A stretch of 64,000 bases of DNA, from positions 148,276 to 212,275 of the forward strand of contig NZ_LKEU01000035.1 in the NCBI RefSeq assembly GCF_001766835.1. The letters run 5' to 3'. The notes below the pieces were generated by a model. It did not search any database and was not told the DNA's origin. It was given only the letters and a program-made list of their open reading frames with translations. Origin of the DNA: Acetobacterium wieringae. Its GTDB lineage: Bacteria; Bacillota; Clostridia; Eubacteriales; Eubacteriaceae. This document shows positions 45,081 through 53,631 of the stretch, piece after piece (within the stretch, counting starts at the first letter, position 1; every line of letters starts with the position of its first letter). The position numbers and the translations under genes are program-made.

Positions 45081-46127
45081 ATGGATATTAAAGACTTTCT
45101 TATCAATGAAAACTGCAGTATGATTGAAGCCATGGCGCAACTGGATCGGGTTGCAAAAAAGGTACTCTTTGTCGTTTCCGAACAGGGATTAGTTGCAGCT
45201 TTGACCGATGGTGATATTAGACGCTGGATTTTAAAAAAAGGAAGCCTGGAAGCCAAGATCTTTGAAATTGCCAATTATCAGCCGAAATATCTGTCAACAA
45301 AAGAGAAGTATCGAGCAAAAAATTATATAAAAACACAATCAATAGAGGCTCTACCGATCGTAAATTCGAAAAATCGAGTTGTGGAGATTATCTTTCCGCA
45401 TCATGAAGTGATTAAAACCAGGAAGAGCATCGATGTTCCGGTCGTGATTATGGCTGGTGGTTTAGGGTCGCGACTATATCCGTACACTAAAATATTGCCA
45501 AAGCCACTAATACCAATTGGTGAAATTCCGATTGCGGAACACATCATTAATCGCTTTGTCGATAATGGCTGCAATGAATTTTATTTAATTTTGAACCACA
45601 AGAAAAACATGATTAAAGCTTATTTTAATGAACTGGATAAAGACTATTTTTTGAATTACGTGGATGAAGAAATTCCCCTAGGTACAGGTGGAGGACTTGC
45701 TTTATTGAAGGGGAAAATTAGTAAAACCTTTATTTTGTCGAATTGCGATATTCTTGTTGATGAAGATTATCAGAAGATTTTAAGCTTTCACCAAAAACAG
45801 GAGAATTTGATTACCATGGTTTGTTCAATGAAGCGGATACGAATTCCCTATGGGGTAGTGGAAATTGGCAAAGATGGCAACATTGAGACCATGAAGGAGA
45901 AACCGGAAATTTCGTTTTTTGTCAATACCGGGATGTATGTAGTTGATGGGCGAGTCATTGATGAAATTGAAACAAATGAAGAGCAGGGATTTCCGGATAT
46001 TATTGAAACGTACCGTCAACAGGGGAAAAAAATTGGTGTTTTTCCGATCAGTGAACAGGCCTGGTTGGATATGGGTGAATTGAACGAGCTTGAAATTATG
46101 AGGAAAAGGCTGGAAGTTGATGAGTAA
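45081..46127 (+). CDS. CBS-domain nucleotidyltransferase (PtmE-like)
   Basis: Two-part enzyme. Residues 1-115 are a CBS pair (VVSEQGLVAALTDGDIRRWI, ALPIVNSKNRVVEI). Residues about 120-345 are a sugar-1-phosphate nucleotidyltransferase with the signature VIMAGGLGSRLYPYTKILPK. This architecture matches PtmE of Campylobacter, which makes GDP-glucosamine for legionaminate; GDP specificity here is inferred. The stop overlaps the next gene by 8 nt. Confidence 0.87.
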   Translation: MDIKDFLINENCSMIEAMAQLDRVAKKVLFVVSEQGLVAALTDGDIRRWILKKGSLEAKIFEIANYQPKYLSTKEKYRAKNYIKTQSIEALPIVNSKNRVVEIIFPHHEVIKTRKSIDVPVVIMAGGLGSRLYPYTKILPKPLIPIGEIPIAEHIINRFVDNGCNEFYLILNHKKNMIKAYFNELDKDYFLNYVDEEIPLGTGGGLALLKGKISKTFILSNCDILVDEDYQKILSFHQKQENLITMVCSMKRIRIPYGVVEIGKDGNIETMKEKPEISFFVNTGMYVVDGRVIDEIETNEEQGFPDIIETYRQQGKKIGVFPISEQAWLDMGELNELEIMRKRLEVDE

Positions 46128-47013
46128 ACTAAAAATTGGTTATTTTGGAGACGGAGTTTGGGCACACAATGCTTTGAAAATGTTATTAGACGATTCCGGT
46201 ATAGAAATTATGTTTGTTTGTGGACGATTCAAGGAGTCAGATCAAGTTCTAAAAAAAATGGCTGAGAAGAATAAAATTGTTTTTATAACAGAAGAAAACA
46301 TCAATACAGTTTCATTTATTAAAAAAATTGATAAGTATAATTGTGATTTATTAGTTTCGATGTCATTTGATCAAATATTTAAAAAAGATGTAATTAACCT
46401 ATGTCCCCACAAGCTGATAAACTGTCATGCTGGAAAGCTACCTTTTTATCGGGGAAGAAATGTCTTGAATTGGGCTTTAATAAACGGAGAAAAGGAATTT
46501 GGTATTACTGTTCATTATGTTGATGAAGGAATCGATACAGGTGATATAATAGTACAAAAGACATTTAGAATTGATCAAAATGATAATTATGGCGATGTTT
46601 TAAAAATTGCCCATGTAGAATGTGCGAATTTGCTTTATGATGCAGTAACGAAAATAAAAGATGACCGCATTATTCCAATAAAACAAAAAGATATACATCC
46701 AGTTGGTTTTTATTGTGGAATTAGGAAAAATGGTGATGAACGGATTGATTGGAATCAGGAAAGTGAAAAAATTTTCAATTTTATACGTGGTATTGCAAAG
46801 CCAGGCCCAGTGGCACGAAGTTATATTAATGATTCTGAGATAAAAATTAACAGAGCAAGTTTAATTGATGAAGCGCCAACTTATATAGGTATTCCTGGTC
46901 AAGTTGTGGGAAAGTATAAGGACACATTTGTCGTTAAAACAAGAGATACAATGTTGGAAATAATTGAGTTTGATTGCGACGTGAGAGTTCAAATAGGTGA
47001 TCGTTTAATATGA
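46120..47013 (+). CDS. Formyltransferase family protein (sugar N-formyltransferase-like)
   Basis: A 297-residue protein of the methionyl-tRNA/sugar formyltransferase fold. The catalytic Asn-His-Asp set is seen in INCHAGKLPFYRGRNVLNWA and VDEGIDTGDI; a C-terminal OB-like domain follows (GIPGQVVGKYKDTFVVKTRD). It would transfer formyl from N10-formyl-THF to an amino sugar. It sits where an acetyltransferase is usual in legionaminate clusters, suggesting an N-formylated product. Substrate is inferred. The ATG at 46120 overlaps the previous gene by 8 nt. Confidence 0.82.
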   Translation: MSKLKIGYFGDGVWAHNALKMLLDDSGIEIMFVCGRFKESDQVLKKMAEKNKIVFITEENINTVSFIKKIDKYNCDLLVSMSFDQIFKKDVINLCPHKLINCHAGKLPFYRGRNVLNWALINGEKEFGITVHYVDEGIDTGDIIVQKTFRIDQNDNYGDVLKIAHVECANLLYDAVTKIKDDRIIPIKQKDIHPVGFYCGIRKNGDERIDWNQESEKIFNFIRGIAKPGPVARSYINDSEIKINRASLIDEAPTYIGIPGQVVGKYKDTFVVKTRDTMLEIIEFDCDVRVQIGDRLI

Positions 47014-48008
47014 AAAATACGTATATTATTGCCGAAGCTGGAGTTAATCATAATGGGAATATCGTCTTGGCAAAAAAAATGATTGAAATTGCTAGTAAAG
47101 CAGGGGCGAATGCAATAAAATTTCAGACCTTTAAAGCAGAAAAACTGGTGACAAAATACGCAAGAAAAGCTTTGTATCAGGAAAAGAATAGTCGAAATTC
47201 GGAGACACAATTAGAAATGCTGAAGAAACTGGTACTTACCGAGGGTCAGTTTTTAGAATTAAAAGACTACTGCGCAAAATTGGATTTAGATTTTTTATCG
47301 ACCCCCTTTGATTTTGAAAGTGTGGATTTTCTTTTTCAGATAGGGATCAGTCAGTGGAAAATACCTTCAGGTGAGATAACAAACCTGCCTTATCTGATTA
47401 AAATAGCCGAAACTAAATTACCCATTATTTTATCGACGGGGATGGCAACACTAGATGAAGTGGCGGAAGCGGTGGCTATCCTGAAAAAATATGGTAGTAG
47501 CGAAATTACCCTCTTGCATTGCACTACTGAATATCCAGCCCCTTTTGACGAGGTCAATCTAAGGGCGATGCTGACCATGCGGGAAGAATTTAATTTACCA
47601 ATTGGTTATTCTGATCACACGATGGGGATCGAGATTCCTATTGCAGCGGTAGCTATGGGCGCAACGATTATTGAAAAGCATTTTACGCTCGATCGATCAA
47701 TGGATGGGCCGGATCATCAGGCTAGTCTGGAGCCGGATGAGTTAAAGCAAATGGTATGTGCTATTCGTCATGTTGAAAAAGCATTTGGGGATGGCATCAA
47801 ACAACCTGCTGAATCTGAAAAGAAAAATATTCAGATTGCAAGAAAAAGCATTGTTGCAGAAACCAAAATCGAAATGGGTGATGCGTTTACAAAAGACAAT
47901 TTAACAATAAAGCGCCCGGGCGATGGCATTTCTCCAATGAAATGGTTTGAGGTTTTGGGAAAAAGGGCTGCAAGAGACTTTGAGGAAGACGAGTTGATTG
48001 AGCTATGA
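47010..48008 (+). CDS. N-acetylneuraminate/legionaminate synthase family (NeuB-like)
   Basis: Condenses a 6-deoxy or hexosamine sugar with phosphoenolpyruvate to form a nine-carbon acid. The TIM-barrel domain has IIAEAGVNHNGNIVLAKKMI, AIKFQTFKAEKLVTKYA and GYSDHTMGIEIPIAAVAMGA. The C-terminal SAF/antifreeze-like domain begins near residue 280 (DGISPMKWFEVLGKRA). The 332 aa are standard. Start and stop overlap neighbours by 4 nt (ATGA). Confidence 0.93.
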   Translation: MKNTYIIAEAGVNHNGNIVLAKKMIEIASKAGANAIKFQTFKAEKLVTKYARKALYQEKNSRNSETQLEMLKKLVLTEGQFLELKDYCAKLDLDFLSTPFDFESVDFLFQIGISQWKIPSGEITNLPYLIKIAETKLPIILSTGMATLDEVAEAVAILKKYGSSEITLLHCTTEYPAPFDEVNLRAMLTMREEFNLPIGYSDHTMGIEIPIAAVAMGATIIEKHFTLDRSMDGPDHQASLEPDELKQMVCAIRHVEKAFGDGIKQPAESEKKNIQIARKSIVAETKIEMGDAFTKDNLTIKRPGDGISPMKWFEVLGKRAARDFEEDELIEL

Positions 48009-49162
48009 TAAAAATTTGTCTTTTAACTGCGACCCGGGCAGAATATGGCTTGCTGAAAAGAGTGATTCAAAAGCTTCAGCTTGAAGAGGGGGTTGACGTT
48101 CGAGTTGTGGTAACAGGGGCACATTTGGCACCAGAATTTGGATTGACTTATAAAGAGATTGAAGAAGACGGGATTGAAATTGATGAAAAGATCGAAATTC
48201 TTATAAGCTCCGACTCTCCAATGGCAATATCCAAATCAATGGGATTGGCAATGATCGGCTTTGCAGACTATTTTGAACGATCAAAGCCAGATCTTTTAGT
48301 AGTACTTGGCGATCGTTATGAAACATTGGCGGTTTGCTGTTCGGCGGTGAATCATCGGATCCCCATCGCTCATTTATATGGTGGTGAAACGACTGAAGGT
48401 GCAGTCGATGAAGCCTTTCGTCATGCAATTACAAAAATGAGTTATCTACATTTTACCAGTACAGAAGCCTATCGTAAGCGAGTTATTCAGTTAGGAGAAG
48501 ATCCAGAACGCATTTATAATGTGGGTGCTCTTGGTGTAGAAAATTCGATAAATGAAGTACTCTTCACGAAAACTGAATTGGAAGAATCACTGAGTTGGAA
48601 GTTAGATAGTCCCTATGGTATTGTTACATTTCATCCGGTTACTCTAGAAAATGATACAGCAGAACACCAAGTATTGGAATTACTAAAAGCAATTGAAATC
48701 AATCCTCAATATCAGTATTTGTTTACAAAAGCAAATGCAGACAGTAATGGACGAATCATCAACGACTTGCTCGATAAATTTGTAAAAAAACATGAGAATT
48801 GCAGAGTATACCATTCATTGGGTATGAAGCGTTACTTGTCAGCAGTAAAGTATGCAAGTTTTGTAATGGGAAACTCTTCGAGTGGAATCGTCGAAGTTCC
48901 TTCTTTTGGAATTCCTACGATTAATATTGGTGATCGTCAAAAAGGGCGGTTACAGTCAGAAAGTGTAATTAATTGTCAACCAGTTGGTAGTGAAATTGAT
49001 CAATGTATAAGATCAATCAAAAACTATCGACATGATAATTTTAATAACCCTTATGAAAAGGTGAATACTTCAATGATCATCACCGAAACATTAATCCGAG
49101 CTTTAAAAGAAGGATCTATTTGTATCAAAAAGAAGTTTTATGATTTGGGAGAAAACGCGTGA
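48005..49162 (+). CDS. Hydrolysing UDP-N-acetylglucosamine 2-epimerase family (NeuC/LegG-like)
   Basis: Removes the nucleotide and inverts C2 to give the free mannosamine-type sugar used by the NeuB-type enzyme. Signatures: TATRAEYGLLKRVI at the N-terminus, VVLGDRYETLA, PIAHLYGGETTEGAVDEAFR and GNSSSGIVEVPSFGIPTINI. The 385 aa match the hydrolysing class. It overlaps both neighbours by 4 nt, so it is translated with neuB- and neuA-like genes. Confidence 0.93.
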   Translation: MIKICLLTATRAEYGLLKRVIQKLQLEEGVDVRVVVTGAHLAPEFGLTYKEIEEDGIEIDEKIEILISSDSPMAISKSMGLAMIGFADYFERSKPDLLVVLGDRYETLAVCCSAVNHRIPIAHLYGGETTEGAVDEAFRHAITKMSYLHFTSTEAYRKRVIQLGEDPERIYNVGALGVENSINEVLFTKTELEESLSWKLDSPYGIVTFHPVTLENDTAEHQVLELLKAIEINPQYQYLFTKANADSNGRIINDLLDKFVKKHENCRVYHSLGMKRYLSAVKYASFVMGNSSSGIVEVPSFGIPTINIGDRQKGRLQSESVINCQPVGSEIDQCIRSIKNYRHDNFNNPYEKVNTSMIITETLIRALKEGSICIKKKFYDLGENA

Positions 49163-49845
49163 ATTGTTTAGCAATTATACCTGCACGAAGCGGGTCAAAG
49201 GGACTTAAAGACAAGAATATAAAACTGCTTAATGGAAAGCCGTTGATGGCATATTCAATTGAAGCGGCTATAAAAAGCAAGGTTTTTGAAAAAATTATTG
49301 TCTCTACAGATAGCCAGGCTTATGCGGAAATTGCCAAAGAGTATGGAGCTGAAGTGCCATTTCTAAGACCGTCGCATTTAGCGGAGGATGCTACTGCAAC
49401 CAATGACGTTATAGCAGATCTTCTGGAGAGGTTGAGCGCTCTGGGACAAGTATTTAAATACTTTATGATATTACAGCCGACTTCGCCTTTACGTACCAGT
49501 GATGATATTATAAACGCAGTGAAGTTGATAAATGATAAGAAGGCTAATGCCGTGGTCAGTTTGTGTGAGGTGGATCATTCACCCTTATACACAGGAAAAG
49601 TGCCGGAAGATTTGAGAATTGATGGTTTTATAAAAAAAGACATCGGTTATAGAAGACAAGAACTACCAAAGTATTATCGCTTGAATGGTGCGATCTATCT
49701 TTCGAAAGTTGACTATTTTAGGAAATATCAGGATTTTTACAAAGAAAGCTGTTACGCTTATTTGATGGATAAAGAGCATTCACTTGACATTGATGATGAG
49801 ATTGATTTTTTAACAGCCGAGATATTTCAAAAGCACTTTTCATAA
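49159..49845 (+). CDS. CMP-nonulosonate cytidylyltransferase (NeuA/LegF-like)
   Basis: Activates the nine-carbon acid as its CMP form for transfer by the Maf-like enzyme. The signature IIPARSGSKGLKDKNIKLLN (residues 5-24), then VSTDSQAYAEIAKEYGAEVP and LQPTSPLRT, are clear. The 228 aa are standard. It uses a GTG start overlapping the previous stop by 4 nt. Last gene of the tightly coupled set. Confidence 0.93.
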   Translation: MNCLAIIPARSGSKGLKDKNIKLLNGKPLMAYSIEAAIKSKVFEKIIVSTDSQAYAEIAKEYGAEVPFLRPSHLAEDATATNDVIADLLERLSALGQVFKYFMILQPTSPLRTSDDIINAVKLINDKKANAVVSLCEVDHSPLYTGKVPEDLRIDGFIKKDIGYRRQELPKYYRLNGAIYLSKVDYFRKYQDFYKESCYAYLMDKEHSLDIDDEIDFLTAEIFQKHFS

Positions 49846-49872
49846 AACCAGAATTAAGCAGAAGAAAGATGG

Positions 49873-50051
49873 ATAGATATAGCATAGGTAATTGCGAAAT
49901 GAATTATAAAGACTGACGTAAATAAGCCATTCTATACTCACTTTGGATAAATATAAGCTGATTTGGTGAGGAGTTGCATAAATATAACAAACAAGAAATG
50001 GCTTATCCAAGGGATTTATTGAGTTTTGCAAACGCCTATAGATATAGCATA
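49873..50051. repeat. Short segment bounded by 14-nt direct repeats
   Basis: ATAGATATAGCATA occurs at 49873-49886 and again at about 50038-50051. Between them ATAAGCCATT (about 49922) and AATGGCTTAT (about 50005) form an inverted pair. It could be a small insertion or recombination scar at the junction of the two sugar modules; no gene is present in 49846-50064. Confidence 0.4.
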
Positions 50052-50064
50052 TTTGGAGGTATGA

Positions 50065-51384
50065 ATGAATAGCTTTTTTAACAATGGTTTACTGCCAATT
50101 GTAACAAATATTTTAAGCGATTTTAGAAAGCAAGGAAAAGATGAATTCTTAACAGCGGAGCTAATTAGAGCGCACATTAATCATTATGTTGTTGATGAGG
50201 GGTGTAATCCGAACATTTCAATTAATGCCAATTACGGAAAATTCATAAAAGAAAATGAAAAAATACTTGGCGTTAAAGAGGTTCAGAAAGATGTGCCCAT
50301 TAGAGATGATTTTGGCAGAGAATCGAGTTGTTCTCAATGGGAATTTATTGAAATTGATGATAATTCTCTTATGAAAAGAATTGAAGCTAAATCAAAGCCT
50401 ATATTTACTATTAATCCAGAATTCCCTACAAAGAATATGCTTATTGAACTTACAAATATGTGCAACCATCAGTGCTTATTTTGTGCAAATTCCAAAATGA
50501 CCAGAAAAAAAGGTTCAATCGACGAATCTTTCCTAAAAAGAATCCTAAAAGAAGCATATCATGAGGGCGTTGAAGAAGTGGGTTATTATACAACTGGTGA
50601 GCCATTTATGGCAAAAAAACTGGATCAATATGTGAAATGGGCAAAAGAAATTGGTTATAAATATGTTTATTTAACGACAAACGGAGCATTGGCAACCCCA
50701 GAGCGGGTTAAGTCGGTGTTAGATGCAGGATTGGACAGTATCAAGTTTTCTATCAATGCTGGCTCCAGAGAAACATATAAAATGATTCATGGTCGCGATG
50801 ATTTTGAACAGGTGATCAAAAATTTAAAATTTATTTCCGAATATCGATCTAAGAACGAACTGAATTTTAAAATATTCGCTTCATTCATTGTTACCCGATT
50901 TACTGAAAAAGAAAAGATAGAATTAAAATTACTAATCAATGGTTTGGTTGATGAAATAATCTATATAGATGTTGCGAATCAGGGCGGAATGATGTATGAA
51001 ATTAATGAGTTGCTGACGCTGGAAAACAGCGACACGCAGATAAGAAACCTGCCATGTTCACTTTTATTTAACGCTATTAATATAACTTATGAAGGTTATC
51101 TAACTGCTTGTTGTGTTGACTTTCAAAATTACCTGGTAGTGGCAGATTTAAATAAGGTATCACTTAAGGAAGCTTGGTATTGTGATCTTTTCAAAAACTT
51201 AAGGGAGATGCATTTAACGGGTGCGGTTGAGAAAACGCTTTGCTTTAATTGCGTATACAATATGAATGAAAGTGTAGAACCATTAAATAAAAATTATTCG
51301 AAAAAATTGAGTGTTAAAGAATTTGATAAAAGCGATGAAATAAGACAAAGTGTGGCAAATTATTTTTCTGAACTGCAAGAATAA
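50065..51384 (+). CDS. Radical SAM/SPASM protein with extra N-terminal domain
   Basis: A 439-residue radical SAM enzyme. The cluster motif is C133-x3-C137-x2-C140 (NMCNHQCLFCANS). YYTTGEPFMAKK and LTTNGALATPERV follow in the barrel, and the C-terminal cysteines (LPCSLLF, ACCVDF, LCFNCVY) look like a SPASM auxiliary-cluster domain. Residues 1-100 form an added domain of winged-helix-like character (FRKQGKDEFLTAELIRAHIN, SINANYGKFIKENEKILGV). The substrate is unknown; the setting suggests sugar or lipid-linked glycan chemistry. GGAGGT precedes the ATG. Confidence 0.85.
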   Translation: MNSFFNNGLLPIVTNILSDFRKQGKDEFLTAELIRAHINHYVVDEGCNPNISINANYGKFIKENEKILGVKEVQKDVPIRDDFGRESSCSQWEFIEIDDNSLMKRIEAKSKPIFTINPEFPTKNMLIELTNMCNHQCLFCANSKMTRKKGSIDESFLKRILKEAYHEGVEEVGYYTTGEPFMAKKLDQYVKWAKEIGYKYVYLTTNGALATPERVKSVLDAGLDSIKFSINAGSRETYKMIHGRDDFEQVIKNLKFISEYRSKNELNFKIFASFIVTRFTEKEKIELKLLINGLVDEIIYIDVANQGGMMYEINELLTLENSDTQIRNLPCSLLFNAINITYEGYLTACCVDFQNYLVVADLNKVSLKEAWYCDLFKNLREMHLTGAVEKTLCFNCVYNMNESVEPLNKNYSKKLSVKEFDKSDEIRQSVANYFSELQE

Positions 51385-51399
51385 AGATAGAGGTATTGT

Positions 51400-52629
51400 A
51401 TGGAAATAGATGAAGTTTTGATTAAATTTGAAGAAGAAATTAGTCGGTTGTTGGAAAACGAAGATGATTTAAAAGTTAGGGAAGCGCTTGATCAGATAGA
51501 GCGTAATTTATATTCTGTAAAATCAGTTATCCTTATTAATAATAAAGAATTAGATAAAGCCGAAGAGTTACTTCTTGAGGGGGTCGAAAAGCATAGTCAG
51601 GACTTTGATATTAATTATAATTTGGCTTATCTTTATCAATTAACAGGTCGCTTCGACGAAGCAATTAAGGTTTACACTAAGGTTAAAACTTTTAGTACTG
51701 ATTTGGATATAATTACTGGAATTGATGAGCAGATTTTAGGTATCGAAAAAGAACATAGAAATGAACCTCTTGTTTCAGTATGCATGCCTATTTACAATGA
51801 TGAAAAACATATTTCGAAAGCTATTGACAGTGTATTAAAACAAACCTATCAAAATTTTGAAATAATTGTATGTGACAATTGCTCAACTGATAAAACATAC
51901 GAAATAGTCGATAAAATCGAGGATTCAAGAATCAGATTATATAAAAACGAAGAAAATATTGGCTTTCTACTAAATACTAATCGGACATGGCAAAAGGCGA
52001 AGGGTAAATATATTGTTACACTACATGGTGATGATGCCTATCTTGATAGCTATATTGAGAATGTTGTAAAGATTTTTAATAATAACAATAAAGTGGGAAT
52101 TATCCATTTCATGCAAGACGAATTGAGAAAGAATTATTTTGATAATTTGTCTTACTTTAAATCTGTCAAATATTATTCAAAAATTTTCGGTTGTGCCATC
52201 ACACCACCACCTACCCAAACAGCTTTCAGAAGAGAGGCTCTATTAAAAACAAATTACTACGAAAGTGATTATTGGACTGCAGAGGTACGCTTAATGATGA
52301 AAATTGCTAGCGAAGGCTACGACGCCTATATTGAGGGGCAATACTTATTTGAACGTTATAACGGATCAGAGAAAGATAGCAGCCAAATTGATAAATTTAT
52401 TCTTCGCTTTGAACATTTAAATCAATTATATACCGATTATAAACGAGATAAAAAAATAAAACACTGTGATTTTGAATTGTATTTAAAAAAACTGACAGAT
52501 AGTTTTATTTTACTTTTTCAGAATAAAGATAAACATGCAGATATTGAGCGTACTTTTAAACAAAATAAAGAATTGATAATGAGTGATAATGAGTTGTCAA
52601 GAGTAATAATTGACCATGTGTTTAAATAG
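51400..52629 (+). CDS. Family 2 glycosyltransferase with N-terminal TPR-like helices
   Basis: Residues 1-125 are helical with a TPR-like repeat (FDINYNLAYLYQLTGRFDEA). Residues about 128-360 are a GT-A fold: VSVCMPIYNDEKHISKAIDS, EIIVCDNCSTDKTYEIVD and the metal site HGDDAY. It would transfer a sugar from a nucleotide donor to a surface glycan. Donor and acceptor are unknown. The 409 aa are plausible. AGAGGT precedes the ATG. Confidence 0.88.
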   Translation: MEIDEVLIKFEEEISRLLENEDDLKVREALDQIERNLYSVKSVILINNKELDKAEELLLEGVEKHSQDFDINYNLAYLYQLTGRFDEAIKVYTKVKTFSTDLDIITGIDEQILGIEKEHRNEPLVSVCMPIYNDEKHISKAIDSVLKQTYQNFEIIVCDNCSTDKTYEIVDKIEDSRIRLYKNEENIGFLLNTNRTWQKAKGKYIVTLHGDDAYLDSYIENVVKIFNNNNKVGIIHFMQDELRKNYFDNLSYFKSVKYYSKIFGCAITPPPTQTAFRREALLKTNYYESDYWTAEVRLMMKIASEGYDAYIEGQYLFERYNGSEKDSSQIDKFILRFEHLNQLYTDYKRDKKIKHCDFELYLKKLTDSFILLFQNKDKHADIERTFKQNKELIMSDNELSRVIIDHVFK

Positions 52630-52663
52630 GTTGTGTAATGAATAGTTTAGAAGGGTGGAAAGT

Positions 52664-53437
52664 ATGAAAGTTGTAATCCTCGCAGGAGGCTTAGGTACAC
52701 GTATTTCAGAAGAGTCACATTTAAAGCCAAAACCGATGATAGATATTGGAGAACAACCAATATTATGGCATATTATGAAATCATATTCATATTATGGTTA
52801 TAATGAATTTATAATTTGCTGCGGCTACAAAGGTCATATCATCAAGAAATATTTCTCTGATTACTATCTCCATAGAAGTGATATTACCTTTGACTTTTCA
52901 ACTGACAATACAATTACAATTCATAGTAATGTGGCAGAACCGTGGAAAGTAACAGTCGTGGATACTGGCCTAAATACAATGACGGGTGGCCGGGTTAAAC
53001 GAATTGAGCATTACATTCGAGAAGAGTCTTTTATGCTTACATATGGTGATGGTATTAGTGATGTTAACCTCAATGAACTTGAGAGATTTCACTCAGATCA
53101 TGGAAAAATTGCGACAATTACTGCAATTCAACCAGGGGGACGGTTTGGAATTATAGACATCGATACAGGCGGAGTTGTGACAAATTTTAAAGAAAAGAAG
53201 AAGGAAGATGGCGGCTGGATTAATGGTGGCTTCATGGTACTGAAGCCTGAAATTTTCAAACTGATTGATGATGATCAAACAGTTTTTGAAGAGTATCCAC
53301 TCGAACAATGCGCTCATTTAAGTGAATTAGTTGCCTATAAACACCATGGCTTTTGGCAGTGTATGGATACACTTAGGGAAAAAAAAATGCTTGAAGAATT
53401 AGTGATAACTGGAAAAGCTCCATGGATAAAATGGTAA
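52664..53437 (+). CDS. rfbF: Glucose-1-phosphate cytidylyltransferase
   Basis: Makes CDP-glucose, the first step to CDP-3,6-dideoxyhexoses. Signature VVILAGGLGTRISEESHLKP, then KPMIDIGEQPILWHIMKSY, RSDITFDFSTD, LTYGDGISDVN and FWQCMDTLREK are characteristic of RfbF. The ATG at 52664 is 5 nt after AAGGGTGG. The 257 aa are standard. The expected next gene, a CDP-glucose 4,6-dehydratase, is absent; 194 nt of AT-rich sequence follow instead. Confidence 0.95.
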   Translation: MKVVILAGGLGTRISEESHLKPKPMIDIGEQPILWHIMKSYSYYGYNEFIICCGYKGHIIKKYFSDYYLHRSDITFDFSTDNTITIHSNVAEPWKVTVVDTGLNTMTGGRVKRIEHYIREESFMLTYGDGISDVNLNELERFHSDHGKIATITAIQPGGRFGIIDIDTGGVVTNFKEKKKEDGGWINGGFMVLKPEIFKLIDDDQTVFEEYPLEQCAHLSELVAYKHHGFWQCMDTLREKKMLEELVITGKAPWIKW

Positions 53438-53631
53438 AATTAATTTTGTTTTATAAGTGATCGGCTTAGGATAATTTGGTTTGTTAAATTAAGGTTTTAA
53501 ATAATCGTTAATCTATTTTAGAGAATGGAGAATAATAGATTTTGTGATAGATTTATCTCAAGGAAGAAAGTTAAATGTAGAATATTATAATTTGATTGTG
53601 TAATTGAATTGTACTAATAAAGGAGCGAGTA

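Noticed and set aside
49873..50051. A riboswitch or small RNA between the sugar modules
   Set aside because: The inverted pair is too far apart and no known conserved motif or terminator is seen.
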